DNA of 64,000 nucleotides from Hyunsoonleella flava. Lineage in GTDB: Bacteria; Bacteroidota; Bacteroidia; Flavobacteriales; Flavobacteriaceae. The translations under genes and the position numbers were made by a program. The DNA is taken from positions 62,001 to 126,000 of the forward strand of contig NZ_SIRT01000007.1 of assembly GCF_004310325.1 (NCBI RefSeq). Direction: 5' to 3'. Below the pieces are notes generated by a model. The model did not search any database, was not told the origin of the DNA, and worked only from the letters and a program-made list of their open reading frames with translations. Of this stretch, positions 53,939 through 62,939 are shown in pieces. Each line of letters opens with the position of its first letter. Positions within the stretch are counted from its first letter, which is position 1.

Positions 53939-54186
53939 GCCGTAGCCAGAAGATTTTCACTCTGCTTTTTGTTGAAATTCTTAAGGCGCATTCTCCTTTT
54001 CGCATGGATGCGTTCCAACACGTCGTTAATCTCTTTGAATTTTGGGGTGAGTTCTGTTAAATTTCCCTTGCTGTTTGTGGTGAGTTCCTTTTTGCAATTG
54101 CTGCAAGTGTATTCTTTTACGTGATACGTTACATGTCGAGACACTTTATAATCATGTCCAAACACCTTACATTGAATGTTTTTCAT
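53935..54186 (-). CDS. Small zinc-ribbon protein, tandem paralogue 1
   Basis: 83 residues: CKVFGHDYKVS (C6), a HVTYHVKEYTCSNCKKEL segment with a CxxC pair, then a conserved tail TELTPKFKEINDVLERIHAK ending in basic residues. It is very similar to the gene at 54263-54529 and more distantly to 47799-48041, so it is one of three paralogues. The layout CxxFGH plus CxxC suggests one bound zinc, as in DUF1660-type proteins, and the basic helical tail could contact nucleic acid; both points are inference. It ends on the thiL stop codon. Confidence 0.7.
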   Translation of the reverse strand: MKNIQCKVFGHDYKVSRHVTYHVKEYTCSNCKKELTTNSKGNLTELTPKFKEINDVLERIHAKRRMRLKNFNKKQSENLLATA

Positions 54187-54262
54187 TTTGTTCGCATATT
54201 AATAATTTTAGTGAGAGAATCGTGAAAGTATTAAAAACGAACCATAAAATGTTAATAACTGG

Positions 54263-54529
54263 TTAACAAATCGACGAAGCGAATGTTTTTTTCTTTAAAC
54301 GATTCATTCTTGATTGATGAATACGTTCTAGTATAGCATTTATCTCTTTAAACTTAGGGGTAAGTTCAACCAAATTGCCATTACTGCTTGTGGTTAATTG
54401 TTTCTTACAATGTGTGCAAGTGTACTCTTTAACGTGTCGGGTTACCTTTTTAGAGACTTGATAGTCATGACCAAAAAGGCTGCAATACATCTTAGGAATG
54501 AAAGCATGGTTAGTACTTTTGTTTTGCAT
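54263..54529 (-). CDS. Small zinc-ribbon protein, tandem paralogue 2
   Basis: 88 residues from ATG 54529; ATG 54490 (MYCSLFGHDY) is a shorter alternative matching the paralogue better at the N-terminus. It shares with its neighbour CSLFGHDYQVS, HVKEYTCTHCKKQLTTS and ELTPKFKEINAILERIHQ. The gap between the two genes is 76 nt, consistent with tandem duplication. It has the same zinc-site layout and basic tail, and no recognised function. Confidence 0.7.
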   Translation of the reverse strand: MQNKSTNHAFIPKMYCSLFGHDYQVSKKVTRHVKEYTCTHCKKQLTTSSNGNLVELTPKFKEINAILERIHQSRMNRLKKKTFASSIC

Positions 54530-54602
54530 AGGTTAAGTTTTATGTTGATTAAGAGGACTTAAAATTATGAAAAAAATACATAATTTTCGACATAAAGCTT
54601 AA

Positions 54603-55376
54603 TTATTCGATGAAATGCATTATTTCTTGTAGTAATTCTTCTTTATTTTCAATAAAACTCATGTGTCCGTCTGGAAATTCCACAACATCAATATTTGTAT
54701 TTTTTGTTAGATTGATGATACCTTTATAATCTAAAACAGGATCTTGTTTACTAATAATCATAAGCTTCTTGTAAGCATCGAGTTTTAACAATGCCGTTCT
54801 GTCTTTTCTGATTTTCATACCTTCCAAAGCTGCTACAATACCTTGTAAAGGCGTTTTTAGAGCCTCCTCTTTCAACTGCTTAATTTCATCCAAAAAAATT
54901 AACCTGTTCTTAGCTGTAAATAAATTTGGAATTGCAATTTGTATAAATGTCTTATAATTTTCTTTTACAGTAAGAATTGCTCTGTCTCTATTTTGCTTTT
55001 TCTCTGTAGAGTCGCACTGAGCTGTTGAATTAATTAATGCTAAAGCTACTATTCTTTCTGGATGCTTTTCAGTTAAAGCTAATGCAACGTAGCCACCCAT
55101 GGAGTGCCCGAAAATAGAATATCGTGATACGTCTAGATACTTTAAAACAGCCTCAACGGCTTCTGCCATAAGTTCCATGGAATGGATGTATCCTAAGCAG
55201 CCTGTTTTACCGTGACCCAATAAATCGATGCAAATAACTCTATTGTTTTGCGATAAAGCTGGAACAAATGGTTTCCAAATAGTAGAGTTTTCTAAAAAGC
55301 CATGTAGTAAAACGATAGCATCTCCACAACCTTTATCGGTGTAAAAAATAGTGATGCCTTTATGTTCTAAAATCAT
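54603..55376 (-). CDS. Alpha/beta-fold hydrolase
   Basis: A 257-residue cytoplasmic hydrolase of the MenH/BioH-like type. Features: oxyanion HGFLENSTIW (about 24-33), nucleophile elbow GHSMGGYVAL (Ser about residue 94), catalytic Asp region IISKQDPVLD, and the catalytic His in FPDGHMSFIE near the end. No domain indicates the substrate, and no menaquinone or biotin genes are adjacent. It is divergent from brnQ with 35 nt between start codons. Confidence 0.87.
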   Translation of the reverse strand: MILEHKGITIFYTDKGCGDAIVLLHGFLENSTIWKPFVPALSQNNRVICIDLLGHGKTGCLGYIHSMELMAEAVEAVLKYLDVSRYSIFGHSMGGYVALALTEKHPERIVALALINSTAQCDSTEKKQNRDRAILTVKENYKTFIQIAIPNLFTAKNRLIFLDEIKQLKEEALKTPLQGIVAALEGMKIRKDRTALLKLDAYKKLMIISKQDPVLDYKGIINLTKNTNIDVVEFPDGHMSFIENKEELLQEIMHFIE

Positions 55377-55411
55377 TTTTAATTTATCTTGGTCAAAGAT
55401 AAAATCATACT

Positions 55412-56686
55412 ATGAATAAAACTAAAGAAACCTTTGTGTTTGGTTTTGCATTATTTGCTGGCTTTTTTGGGGCTGGGAATTTAATTTTACCACCACTATT
55501 AGGTTTTAAATCGGGATCAGACTGGTGGCTGGTAACTCTTGGGTTTATTATATCAACAACAATAATTCCTTTACTAGCTATTTTTGCGCATGCCAGATTA
55601 CAGGGTACTTTTTTTGATTTTGGAAAAAAAGTATCACCAATTTTTAGTCTTATCTTTAGTTTTAGCATGTTTGCTATTACTGTAACTTTACCTTGTCCTC
55701 GAACTGCGGCAGTTACCCATGAAATGGCAATTGCCCCTTTTTTTGGAACAAGCTCTTTACTTACCAGTGTTGTATATTTTGTGTTAGTTTTTGTTTTTGT
55801 GATGAACAGAAATAAAGTGTTAAGTATCATTGGTAAATATCTAACCCCAATAATTGTTTTAATCATATTAACTATAATCGTTATTGGTGTTTTTTCTCCT
55901 GTAAGCGAAATGAATCCATCAAGCTTTGAGTTGCCAGTTATAGGTGGTATGCTAGAAGGCTATCAGACTTATGATGCAATGGCGGGCATTATTATGGGTG
56001 GTGTGGTTTTGGTATCTATAAACAGATCTAAAGACAACATGTCCTTTGCTGATAAAAAAGTAATGATTGCGAAATCTGGTTTAATAGCTATGATAGGTCT
56101 ATTTATAATTTATACAGGTTTAATTGCTATTGGAGCTTTTTACAATTCACATTTTGATGAAAATATAACTAGAACAGATTTACTTTCTGGACTAGCAACA
56201 AAAACTTTAGGAAATACGGGGTCAGCTTTTTTAAGTGTCTTGATTGCTCTAGCATGTTTTACAACAGCAGTCGCTATAGTTGTTAGTTTTGCAGATTTTT
56301 TCAAAACTTATTTCAAAACCTTTAAGCACACGTATTTACTTGCTGCCATTTTTTTCTGTGTTGTTGGTATTGTGGTAGGGCAAATGGACGTAAAGTATAT
56401 AATAGATGTTGCTTTACCAGTATTAATGTTTATTTATCCACTTTGTATAGTGCTAATAATTTTAAACGTTCTTCCTGAAAAATTAGCTACAAAACTTGTG
56501 TTTAGATGGGTGGTTTTAGTAACGTTTATTTTTAGTATTCCAGATTTTTTAGGATTTATAATACCTGCAGAAAATCTTGAAGGAATAAAAACAGCAATTC
56601 CTTTCGCACATCAAAATTTAGGATGGGTTTTGCCAGCTATCGCCACTTTTATATTGGTAAACATATTCGTAAAGCTGAAAAGGTAG
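55412..56686 (+). CDS. brnQ: Branched-chain amino acid Na+-symporter (LIVCS family)
   Basis: Imports leucine, isoleucine and valine with sodium. It has 424 residues and about 12 transmembrane segments spread over the whole length. The family block FFGAGNLILPPLLGFKSG is at residues about 19-36 and TLPCPRTAAVTHEMA at about 92-106. A short cytoplasmic C-terminus ends KLKR. It stops 3 bases before the convergent ACT-domain gene. The neighbouring aspartate kinase is also in amino-acid metabolism, but there is no sign of a shared operon. Confidence 0.9.
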   Translation: MNKTKETFVFGFALFAGFFGAGNLILPPLLGFKSGSDWWLVTLGFIISTTIIPLLAIFAHARLQGTFFDFGKKVSPIFSLIFSFSMFAITVTLPCPRTAAVTHEMAIAPFFGTSSLLTSVVYFVLVFVFVMNRNKVLSIIGKYLTPIIVLIILTIIVIGVFSPVSEMNPSSFELPVIGGMLEGYQTYDAMAGIIMGGVVLVSINRSKDNMSFADKKVMIAKSGLIAMIGLFIIYTGLIAIGAFYNSHFDENITRTDLLSGLATKTLGNTGSAFLSVLIALACFTTAVAIVVSFADFFKTYFKTFKHTYLLAAIFFCVVGIVVGQMDVKYIIDVALPVLMFIYPLCIVLIILNVLPEKLATKLVFRWVVLVTFIFSIPDFLGFIIPAENLEGIKTAIPFAHQNLGWVLPAIATFILVNIFVKLKR

Positions 56687-56689
56687 TTA

Positions 56690-57346
56690 TTAGGCTTTTA
56701 CCCTTTTAATTGCGGTAAAAGCTTTGTCAACGTACTCATCTTCAACTAAAATGGTGAATTCGTTGGTGGTTGAAATTACTTCGTATAATACCACCCCTTC
56801 CCAAGCCAATCGTTTAAAGAAATGGTAGTACAGTCCCGCAATTTTAGAATTATCCTGAGGTAAATTAATGCTAATAGCCGATAGGTTTTCTTGAATGGCA
56901 ATAAAGTATTCGTTTTGCAAGTGCTCTTTAACAAAATCGTTTAAGCTACTGGAAACTATAAGGTTGCTTTCATGGATGCCTCTTGTAAAGGTGTAAAATA
57001 ATTTATCTTCCTGATTGATACGCTCCAATATTTTCGCGTGATTATCAATAAGAGTAGACGAATTTTTTACTGTAAAATCAGTAAGATTGGAACGTACCGT
57101 AATATCTCCAAGATTCTGGATAACACGTTTCATTTTGATAGTATTACCCAAAGTAGGCGGCGGATTGTAACGCCGAAGCGCCATCATAATAGCTCCTGGC
57201 TTCACGTCTTTTTTTAGCATTTTACTGATGGGTTCGGTAAGCTCTACAGCCAAAGCGCTAAAATTAATGATGTTTCTAGCCAATGCTTCTTCTAAATAAG
57301 GTTGGGTGATTAAAATATCTTCAACACAGTTCGAAACAGTCTTCAT
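56690..57346 (-). CDS. ACT-domain protein divergent from aspartate kinase, probable regulator
   Basis: 218 residues without a kinase domain. The N-terminal 60 residues (SNCVEDILITQPYLEEALAR and MALRRYNPP) read like a winged-helix-type module. The C-terminal part (about 85-218) holds two ACT-like units, with ENLSAISINLPQDNSKIAGL and VVLYEVISTTNEFTILVEDE resembling the aspartate-kinase ACT region. ACT modules bind amino acids. It is divergent from lysC across 99 nt, with each gene having its own TAnnTTTG box. I infer an amino-acid-responsive regulator of lysC. Databases may label it aspartate kinase, but it lacks the kinase core. Confidence 0.7.
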   Translation of the reverse strand: MKTVSNCVEDILITQPYLEEALARNIINFSALAVELTEPISKMLKKDVKPGAIMMALRRYNPPPTLGNTIKMKRVIQNLGDITVRSNLTDFTVKNSSTLIDNHAKILERINQEDKLFYTFTRGIHESNLIVSSSLNDFVKEHLQNEYFIAIQENLSAISINLPQDNSKIAGLYYHFFKRLAWEGVVLYEVISTTNEFTILVEDEYVDKAFTAIKRVKA

Positions 57347-57368
57347 GTTAATTATTTAACAATTTGTG

Positions 57369-57376
57369 CAAAAATA
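57369..57376 (-). promoter_or_regulatory. -7 box TATTTTTG upstream of the ACT-domain gene
   Basis: A minus-strand TAnnTTTG match, 22 nt before the start of the ACT-domain gene, in the shared region with lysC. Confidence 0.5.
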
Positions 57377-57418
57377 AACGTTTTTTTGTAAAAACACCTT
57401 ATGTTTACATTTGAATTC

Positions 57419-57426
57419 TACTTTTG
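57419..57426 (+). promoter_or_regulatory. -7 box TACTTTTG upstream of lysC
   Basis: A TAnnTTTG match 19 nt before ATG 57446. It supports that start over the upstream frame beginning at 57401, which would be cut by this box. Confidence 0.5.
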
Positions 57427-57445
57427 TACTTCTAATTATGTGAAC

Positions 57446-58768
57446 ATGAAAGTTTTAAAGTTTGGAGGTACATCGGTAGGTTCAGTAAAGAACATGGCTA
57501 ATGTAAAAAACATTATTAATGACGGAGAGCGTAAAATAGTTGTGCTTTCTGCAATGTCAGGGACCACAAATAGTTTGGTTGATATTGCAAGGAATATAGA
57601 GTGCAAAAATGTTGATGAGGCTCTTTCAAGTATTAACGCCTTGCATGGTAAGTATATCAAAGTCATTGATGAACTTTTATCAGATACTTCATTAAATAAT
57701 GATACAAATAGGTACATTTCAGAACGCTTTAATTTTTTAATTGAGTCTACGTACAAATCATATTCTCAAGTTTTAGATAATGAAATTTTGGCTCAGGGCG
57801 AATTGATGTCAACATACATGTTTAGCAATTATCTAAAGCAAGAAGGGATGAGCTCAACATTACTTCCTGCTCTAGATTTTATGAGAATTGATGCAAATAA
57901 AGAACCTGCTTTTGACAGTATTGAAAGTAAGTTGACCGAGGTTCTGGATAGTGCCAAAACTGCTGAAATCTATATCACGCAAGGTTTTATTTGTTTAGAT
58001 GAAACCAATGCGGTTTCGAACTTACAACGTGGCGGGAGCGATTATACGGCAACCATTATTGGGGCAGCCATAAAAGCCGAAGAGGTACAGATTTGGACAG
58101 ATATTGATGGAATGCACAATAACGACCCTCGTTTTGTTGAAGGTACAAAACCAATTTCAGATTTATCATTTGATGAGGCAGCGGAGTTAGCCTATTTTGG
58201 AGCCAAAATTTTACACCCACAAACCGTATTGCCGGTAAGGGAAGATGGTATTCCTGTACGCTTGAAAAATACCATGGATCCTGCAGCAAAAGGGACATCA
58301 ATAACGAGTAGTCACTTTGAAACTGGTATAAAAGCTATAGCAGCAAAGGATAATATTACGGCGATAAAGATTAAGTCGGGTAGAATGCTACAGGCACATG
58401 GCTTCTTAAAAAAAGTATTCGAGATTTTTGAAATCTATGAGACCTCTATCGACATGATTACCACTTCAGAAGTAGCGGTATCATTAACTATTGATGATGA
58501 TAAAAATTTACAGCAAATTGTTTCAGAACTAGAAACCTTCGCCACCATAGAAGTGGATAACAATCAAAGTATTATTTGTTTGGTAGGACACGCTATTGTA
58601 GATCATGAGGGTACACACAAACTCTTTAAAATTCTAAAAGATGTAAACATCAGAATGATTTCATACGGCGGAAGTCGAAACAACATTTCTTTACTTGTTG
58701 ACACCAAAAACAAGGTAAAAACACTTCAAAAACTAAATAGTTATTTATTTGAATTAGTCACTCTATAA
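57446..58768 (+). CDS. lysC: Aspartate kinase
   Basis: Phosphorylates aspartate, the first step to lysine, threonine and methionine. It has 440 residues from ATG 57446 (MKVLKFGGTSVGS). The kinase domain carries the KFGGTS phosphate loop, GSDYTATIIGAAIKAEEVQI and the WTDIDGM block. Two ACT domains follow from about residue 300, with FEIYETSIDMITTSEVAVSL and the final NIRMISYGGSRNNISLL. It is monofunctional: there is no homoserine dehydrogenase part. It ends with a terminator shared with the convergent aminopeptidase gene. Confidence 0.95.
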   Translation: MKVLKFGGTSVGSVKNMANVKNIINDGERKIVVLSAMSGTTNSLVDIARNIECKNVDEALSSINALHGKYIKVIDELLSDTSLNNDTNRYISERFNFLIESTYKSYSQVLDNEILAQGELMSTYMFSNYLKQEGMSSTLLPALDFMRIDANKEPAFDSIESKLTEVLDSAKTAEIYITQGFICLDETNAVSNLQRGGSDYTATIIGAAIKAEEVQIWTDIDGMHNNDPRFVEGTKPISDLSFDEAAELAYFGAKILHPQTVLPVREDGIPVRLKNTMDPAAKGTSITSSHFETGIKAIAAKDNITAIKIKSGRMLQAHGFLKKVFEIFEIYETSIDMITTSEVAVSLTIDDDKNLQQIVSELETFATIEVDNNQSIICLVGHAIVDHEGTHKLFKILKDVNIRMISYGGSRNNISLLVDTKNKVKTLQKLNSYLFELVTL

Positions 58769-58793
58769 TAAAAGTCAGTGTTTTTGATGGTAA

Positions 58794-58820
58794 GGGAGGT
58801 TGCGTAGCCTCCCTTTTTTT
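58794..58820 (+). terminator. Rho-independent terminator of lysC
   Basis: Stem GGGAGG (58794-58799) with CCTCCC (58808-58813) and a run of T residues reaching the convergent gene's stop codon. Confidence 0.82.
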
Positions 58821-60111
58821 ATGCGTTCATGAGTTCTTCAATCTCTTCAATTTCAATAGGAATATTTTTCATAAGATTGAATGGTGCACCTTTTTCTAGG
58901 ATTACAACGTCATCTTCCAGTCTTACGCCAAAACCTTCATCAGGGATATAGATGCCTGGTTCCACAGTAAATACCATATTGGCTTGCATAGGCTCAGTTA
59001 AGATGCCATAATCGTGAGTGTCTAATCCCATATGGTGACTTGTGCCATGCATGAAATATTTTTTGTAGGCTGGCCATTCAGGATCTTCATTTTTAACATC
59101 CGCTTTGTCGAGTAAGCCTAGGCCTAATAATTCCGAAGACATCAGTTTACCGACTTCAACATGATATTCAGCCCAATCCGTTCCCGGAACTAGCATTTTT
59201 GTTGCTTCATTTTTCACCCTTAAAGCGGCATTATATACTGCTTTTTGTCTTTCAGAAAAACGACCTGAAACAGGAATGGTTCTGGTCATATCGCTGGCGT
59301 AATTTGAATATTCAGCCCCTACATCCATCAAAATTAATTCCCCCGCCTTGCATTCCTGATTGTTCTCAATATAATGAAGGACGTTAGCGTTGTTTCCTGA
59401 TGCGATAATGGGTGTGTAAGCAAATCCCTTGGAGCGATTTTTAATAAATTCATGAATGTATTCTGCTTCAATTTCATATTCCTTTACACCTGGTTTCACG
59501 AAATTTAAAATACGTTTGAATCCTTTTTCTGTAATGTTACAAGCTTTCTGAATTAAATCGATTTCAATATCCTCTTTCACAGACCGTAGTTGTTGTAAAA
59601 TAGGATTGCTTTTGGCTACAGAATGTGCCGGATATTTGTCCTTTAACCATTTAGTAAAACGATCTTCACGTGTTTGTACTTCAACGGTAGCGCGGTAATG
59701 TTCGTTGGTGTTTATGTAAACCGTATCGCATTGCGTCATTATTTCAAACAGTACTTTCTCCAAATCTTGTAACCAGTACACTGTTTTAATACCACTGGTT
59801 TCAAAGGCCATTTCTTTGGTTAGTTTTTCGCCTTCCCAAATAGCAATATGTTCGTTGGTTTCCCTTAAAAAGAGAATTTCTCGATGCTTCTCTTTAGGGC
59901 AATCAGGGAATATCACTAAAACACTCTCTTCCTGATCTACACCGCTCAAATAAAAAATATCTCTATGTTGTTGAAAGGGCATGGTACTGTCTGCACTGAT
60001 AGGATATATATCGTTGGAATTAAAAACAGCTAGACTATTTGGCTTCATTTTAGAAGCAAATTTTTTTCGGTTTTTTATAAAAAGTTGATTGTTTATAGGT
60101 AGATATTTCAT
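58819..60111 (-). CDS. Aminopeptidase P family protein (Xaa-Pro)
   Basis: A 430-residue metallopeptidase that removes an N-terminal residue preceding proline. The N-terminal creatinase-type domain (about 1-165) is followed by the pita-bread catalytic domain with metal ligands in ILMDVGAEYSNYASDMTRT (Asp pair), HGTSHHMGLDTHD (His), VFTVEPGIYIP (Glu) and GVRLEDDV (Glu). All are present, so it should be active. No signal peptide; cytoplasmic. The 3' end abuts the lysC terminator. Confidence 0.93.
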   Translation of the reverse strand: MKYLPINNQLFIKNRKKFASKMKPNSLAVFNSNDIYPISADSTMPFQQHRDIFYLSGVDQEESVLVIFPDCPKEKHREILFLRETNEHIAIWEGEKLTKEMAFETSGIKTVYWLQDLEKVLFEIMTQCDTVYINTNEHYRATVEVQTREDRFTKWLKDKYPAHSVAKSNPILQQLRSVKEDIEIDLIQKACNITEKGFKRILNFVKPGVKEYEIEAEYIHEFIKNRSKGFAYTPIIASGNNANVLHYIENNQECKAGELILMDVGAEYSNYASDMTRTIPVSGRFSERQKAVYNAALRVKNEATKMLVPGTDWAEYHVEVGKLMSSELLGLGLLDKADVKNEDPEWPAYKKYFMHGTSHHMGLDTHDYGILTEPMQANMVFTVEPGIYIPDEGFGVRLEDDVVILEKGAPFNLMKNIPIEIEEIEELMNA

Positions 60112-60176
60112 GTTATGAGTACATTAATTTTCCGACTGATGTAAATGTATAAATAAAAAAGTAGATTATTATTTGT

Positions 60177-60184
60177 TATATTTG
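60177..60184 (+). promoter_or_regulatory. -7 box TATATTTG upstream of the T9SS metzincin
   Basis: An exact TAnnTTTG match, 45 nt before ATG 60230. It supports the internal start rather than the frame opening at 60173. Confidence 0.5.
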
Positions 60185-60229
60185 ATTCTTCCCTCAACCC
60201 GATTAATAAATATTAAAAACCCAAAACGA

Positions 60230-62062
60230 ATGAGAAAAATTACATTTTTGAGCATATTGCTACTATGTTTAACTGGGCTTGCCAATTTGAATTCCCAGGC
60301 ACTCTTGGAAAGAGTACCCCTTCAAACACAAATCGAAAAATCAGATTTAGTTGTTGAGGGAAAAGTTATTGCAAAGAGATCTGTATGGGATGATGCCCAT
60401 AAATTAATTTATACTATTAATACTATTGAAGTGTACAAAGTTTTTAAAGGTAGTGCTGTTCGTACAGTAGAGGTGATTACTGTTGGCGGAACGGTTGGTT
60501 TAAAAGCATTAGTTGCCCATCCAAGTTTAAAACTTCGTAAAGGAGATATAGGTGTTTTTGTTTTAAACAATAACAATATTTCGTTTTCTAAGACTTCAAA
60601 TTCAAAAGTAAAAAAGTTTAAGCCTAGTGGGTTAACTCAGGGTTTTTACAAGTATAATCTTTCAGAGGATATTGCAGTTACGCCTTTTGTTAGGAAGCAA
60701 AATATTGTAGGAAGTTTTTATGACGAAATCCAACGTTATTCGAAATCTAATATTGTAGAATTAAAATCGTTTGACGCTAGCGCAAAGTCGGCGAAAAATA
60801 ACAATGGAAAGGTGTTTTTGCCTCCAAGTGCACTTACTTTGAATAAGACTTCAGTGTCAGCAGGGACAAAAGATGCGTTAACTATAACCGGTTCTGGCTT
60901 TGGTACTGTGCAAGGTAAAGTACAATTTAGAAATGCTGATGATGGAGGTGCATCCTTTATTGATGCTTTAGATACAGACGTTGTAAGTTGGGCGGATGAT
61001 CAAATAGTAGTTTATGTGCCTTCCGACGCAGGAACTGGTACTATTAGAGTTAGAGATGATAATGGTGTTCTATCTCCTGAGTCATCAACATTAACAGTGC
61101 TATATGCCGAAATAAATGTTATTTCAGATGCTGGAGGAAATCCTGATACTGCATATCAAGTGCAGCATGTAGGGCAAAATTTTAGTGGAGGCATGACATG
61201 GCGTATGCAAACAGAATTTTTTGATGACACAGAAGTGCCAGGTGCAAAGGCAGCTTTTATGCGAGCTTTCAATAATTGGATTTGTGAAACAGGCATTAAT
61301 TATGAAATTGGCCCTACGGGTACAGCAGTAGATGCTGCTGGGTCTGGAACAGATGGTACCAATGTTATACGATTTGATAATGGTAGTGAATTAGATTCTG
61401 GAACTTTAGGTGTTTGCTACTCGTATTTTTCAGGCTGTGGTGACGGTGCTGGCTCATTTAATTGGTATGTTTCAGAACTAGACTTAGTTTTTAATGACAC
61501 TACTAATTGGTATGTAGGTACTGGTACACCGGCTAGTGGACAAATTGATTTTGAAAGTATAGCTTTACATGAATTGGGGCATAGCCATCAATTAGCTCAT
61601 ATAATAGATCCTAACAATAATACAGTTGGTAACAATGCCGAGGATGTTATGCACTATGCGTTTAATAGTGGAGAGTTTCAAAGATTAATTACTGTTAATA
61701 ACAGTACAGCTGCAAATTTAATTCAAGATAGAAGTACGGGTTCCAATCCTTGTCCTACTTTGGTGCTTTCTGCAATGACAGATGCATCATGTCCTTTAAG
61801 TATAGAAGATTCTGTACTTGAACAAGGTGTGAGTATTTACCCTAACCCAGCTAAAACACAATTGTTTATTAAGAACGGATCATATTTGACACTAAAAAGC
61901 GCATCGTTATATGATTTGAGTGGACGTAATATTGTAGATTATGATATCTCTGAAGGTTCTAAACTTAAAACTATAAGTCTTTCCAATGTTTCTTCTGGAG
62001 TTTATTTTATAAAAATTGCTTCTGATGAAGCTTCAGTAACTAAGAAATTAGTGATTGATTAA
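60230..62062 (+). CDS. T9SS-exported metzincin-type zinc metalloprotease with IPT/TIG domain
   Basis: 610 residues from ATG 60230 (MRKITFLSILLLCL), signal peptide ending near NLNSQ. Order: an N-terminal beta-region, an IPT/TIG domain (about 205-305, LTLNKTSVSAGTKDALTITG), a protease domain with HELGHSHQLAH fitting the HExxHxxxxxH zinc motif (about 447-457), and a T9SS type A sorting domain at the end (VSIYPNPAKTQLFIKN to ASVTKKLVID). It should be secreted by T9SS and cleave extracellular protein. It is a single gene, with its own promoter box and terminator. Confidence 0.87.
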   Translation: MRKITFLSILLLCLTGLANLNSQALLERVPLQTQIEKSDLVVEGKVIAKRSVWDDAHKLIYTINTIEVYKVFKGSAVRTVEVITVGGTVGLKALVAHPSLKLRKGDIGVFVLNNNNISFSKTSNSKVKKFKPSGLTQGFYKYNLSEDIAVTPFVRKQNIVGSFYDEIQRYSKSNIVELKSFDASAKSAKNNNGKVFLPPSALTLNKTSVSAGTKDALTITGSGFGTVQGKVQFRNADDGGASFIDALDTDVVSWADDQIVVYVPSDAGTGTIRVRDDNGVLSPESSTLTVLYAEINVISDAGGNPDTAYQVQHVGQNFSGGMTWRMQTEFFDDTEVPGAKAAFMRAFNNWICETGINYEIGPTGTAVDAAGSGTDGTNVIRFDNGSELDSGTLGVCYSYFSGCGDGAGSFNWYVSELDLVFNDTTNWYVGTGTPASGQIDFESIALHELGHSHQLAHIIDPNNNTVGNNAEDVMHYAFNSGEFQRLITVNNSTAANLIQDRSTGSNPCPTLVLSAMTDASCPLSIEDSVLEQGVSIYPNPAKTQLFIKNGSYLTLKSASLYDLSGRNIVDYDISEGSKLKTISLSNVSSGVYFIKIASDEASVTKKLVID

Positions 62063-62084
62063 GAAAATAAAGATTACCATCTCA

Positions 62085-62120
62085 AAAAGGCATCCTAAAA
62101 CTAGGGTGCCTTTTGTTTTT
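62085..62120 (+). terminator. Rho-independent terminator of the metzincin gene
   Basis: A 13-bp stem AAAAGGCATCCTA (62085-62097) with TAGGGTGCCTTTT (62102-62114), loop AAAC, one wobble pair, then T-rich sequence. Confidence 0.85.
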
Positions 62121-62249
62121 AACCTTGTATTTATGAGTATTGGCAATATTCTAATTAAAATCATTCTAAATAATAAAAACATGACATTTGTTATTTGTCT
62201 AAGAAAGCTTCCATGGCTACCTTTGTGTATCTTATAAATAAACACAACA

Positions 62250-62927
62250 ATGGCCGGATTTTTTAAATCTTCAGTTGGAAGGAAAGTAGCCATGGCGCTA
62301 TCTGCATTCTTTCTTATGTTTTTCTTAATAATTCATTTAGCGGTTAATATTACATCACTTTTTAGTGCTGATTTATTTAATGAGCTATCGCACTTTATGG
62401 GAACCAATCCATTAGTACAATTTGCTTTGCAGCCCGTTTTAATTTTTGGGGTAGTATTCCATTTTGTTATGGGCTTTATCTTAGAATTGCAAAACAAAAA
62501 GGCAAATGGTGTAAGCTATGCTAGAAATAATGGTAGTGCTAACTCTTCTTGGATGAGTAGAAACATGATTTATAGCGGACTAGTAATTTTGGCTTTTATC
62601 GTATTGCACTTTATTGATTTCTGGTTTCCAGAATTAAATGTAAAATATATTCAAGGCGACATGTCTGGAATGCATAATGGCGAGTATCGTTATTTTCATG
62701 AATTAGTTGAAAAGTTTCATAATCCACTTCGGGTGGGTGCATACGTTATTTCCTTTGTGCTTTTAGGTTTACATTTAGCACATGGTTTTACATCGGCATT
62801 TCAATCCATGGGGTCAACAGCAGGACGTCAAAAAACAATGCAGCAAATTGGTAAGGCATATTCAATTTTGATCCCTTTAGGGTTTATTATTATTGCTGTC
62901 TATCATCACTTAAATCCACACCATTAA
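62250..62927 (+). CDS. sdhC: Succinate dehydrogenase cytochrome b subunit
   Basis: A 225-residue integral membrane subunit that anchors succinate dehydrogenase and passes electrons to quinone. About five hydrophobic helices are visible (near 15-35, 60-80, 105-122, 155-175 and 200-220), with His residues inside helices (LIIHLAVN, FGVVFHFVMGF, IVLHFIDFW, LLGLHLAHGF) suited for binding haem b. This is the single-anchor, di-haem type typical of Bacteroidota (class B). It is 12 nt upstream of sdhA in one operon; sdhB would lie beyond the window. Confidence 0.93.
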   Translation: MAGFFKSSVGRKVAMALSAFFLMFFLIIHLAVNITSLFSADLFNELSHFMGTNPLVQFALQPVLIFGVVFHFVMGFILELQNKKANGVSYARNNGSANSSWMSRNMIYSGLVILAFIVLHFIDFWFPELNVKYIQGDMSGMHNGEYRYFHELVEKFHNPLRVGAYVISFVLLGLHLAHGFTSAFQSMGSTAGRQKTMQQIGKAYSILIPLGFIIIAVYHHLNPHH

Positions 62928-62939
62928 TCTTAAATAATT

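Noticed and set aside
56690-57346. Second aspartate kinase
   Set aside because: Only ACT-like sequence is present; the KFGGTS loop and kinase core are missing.
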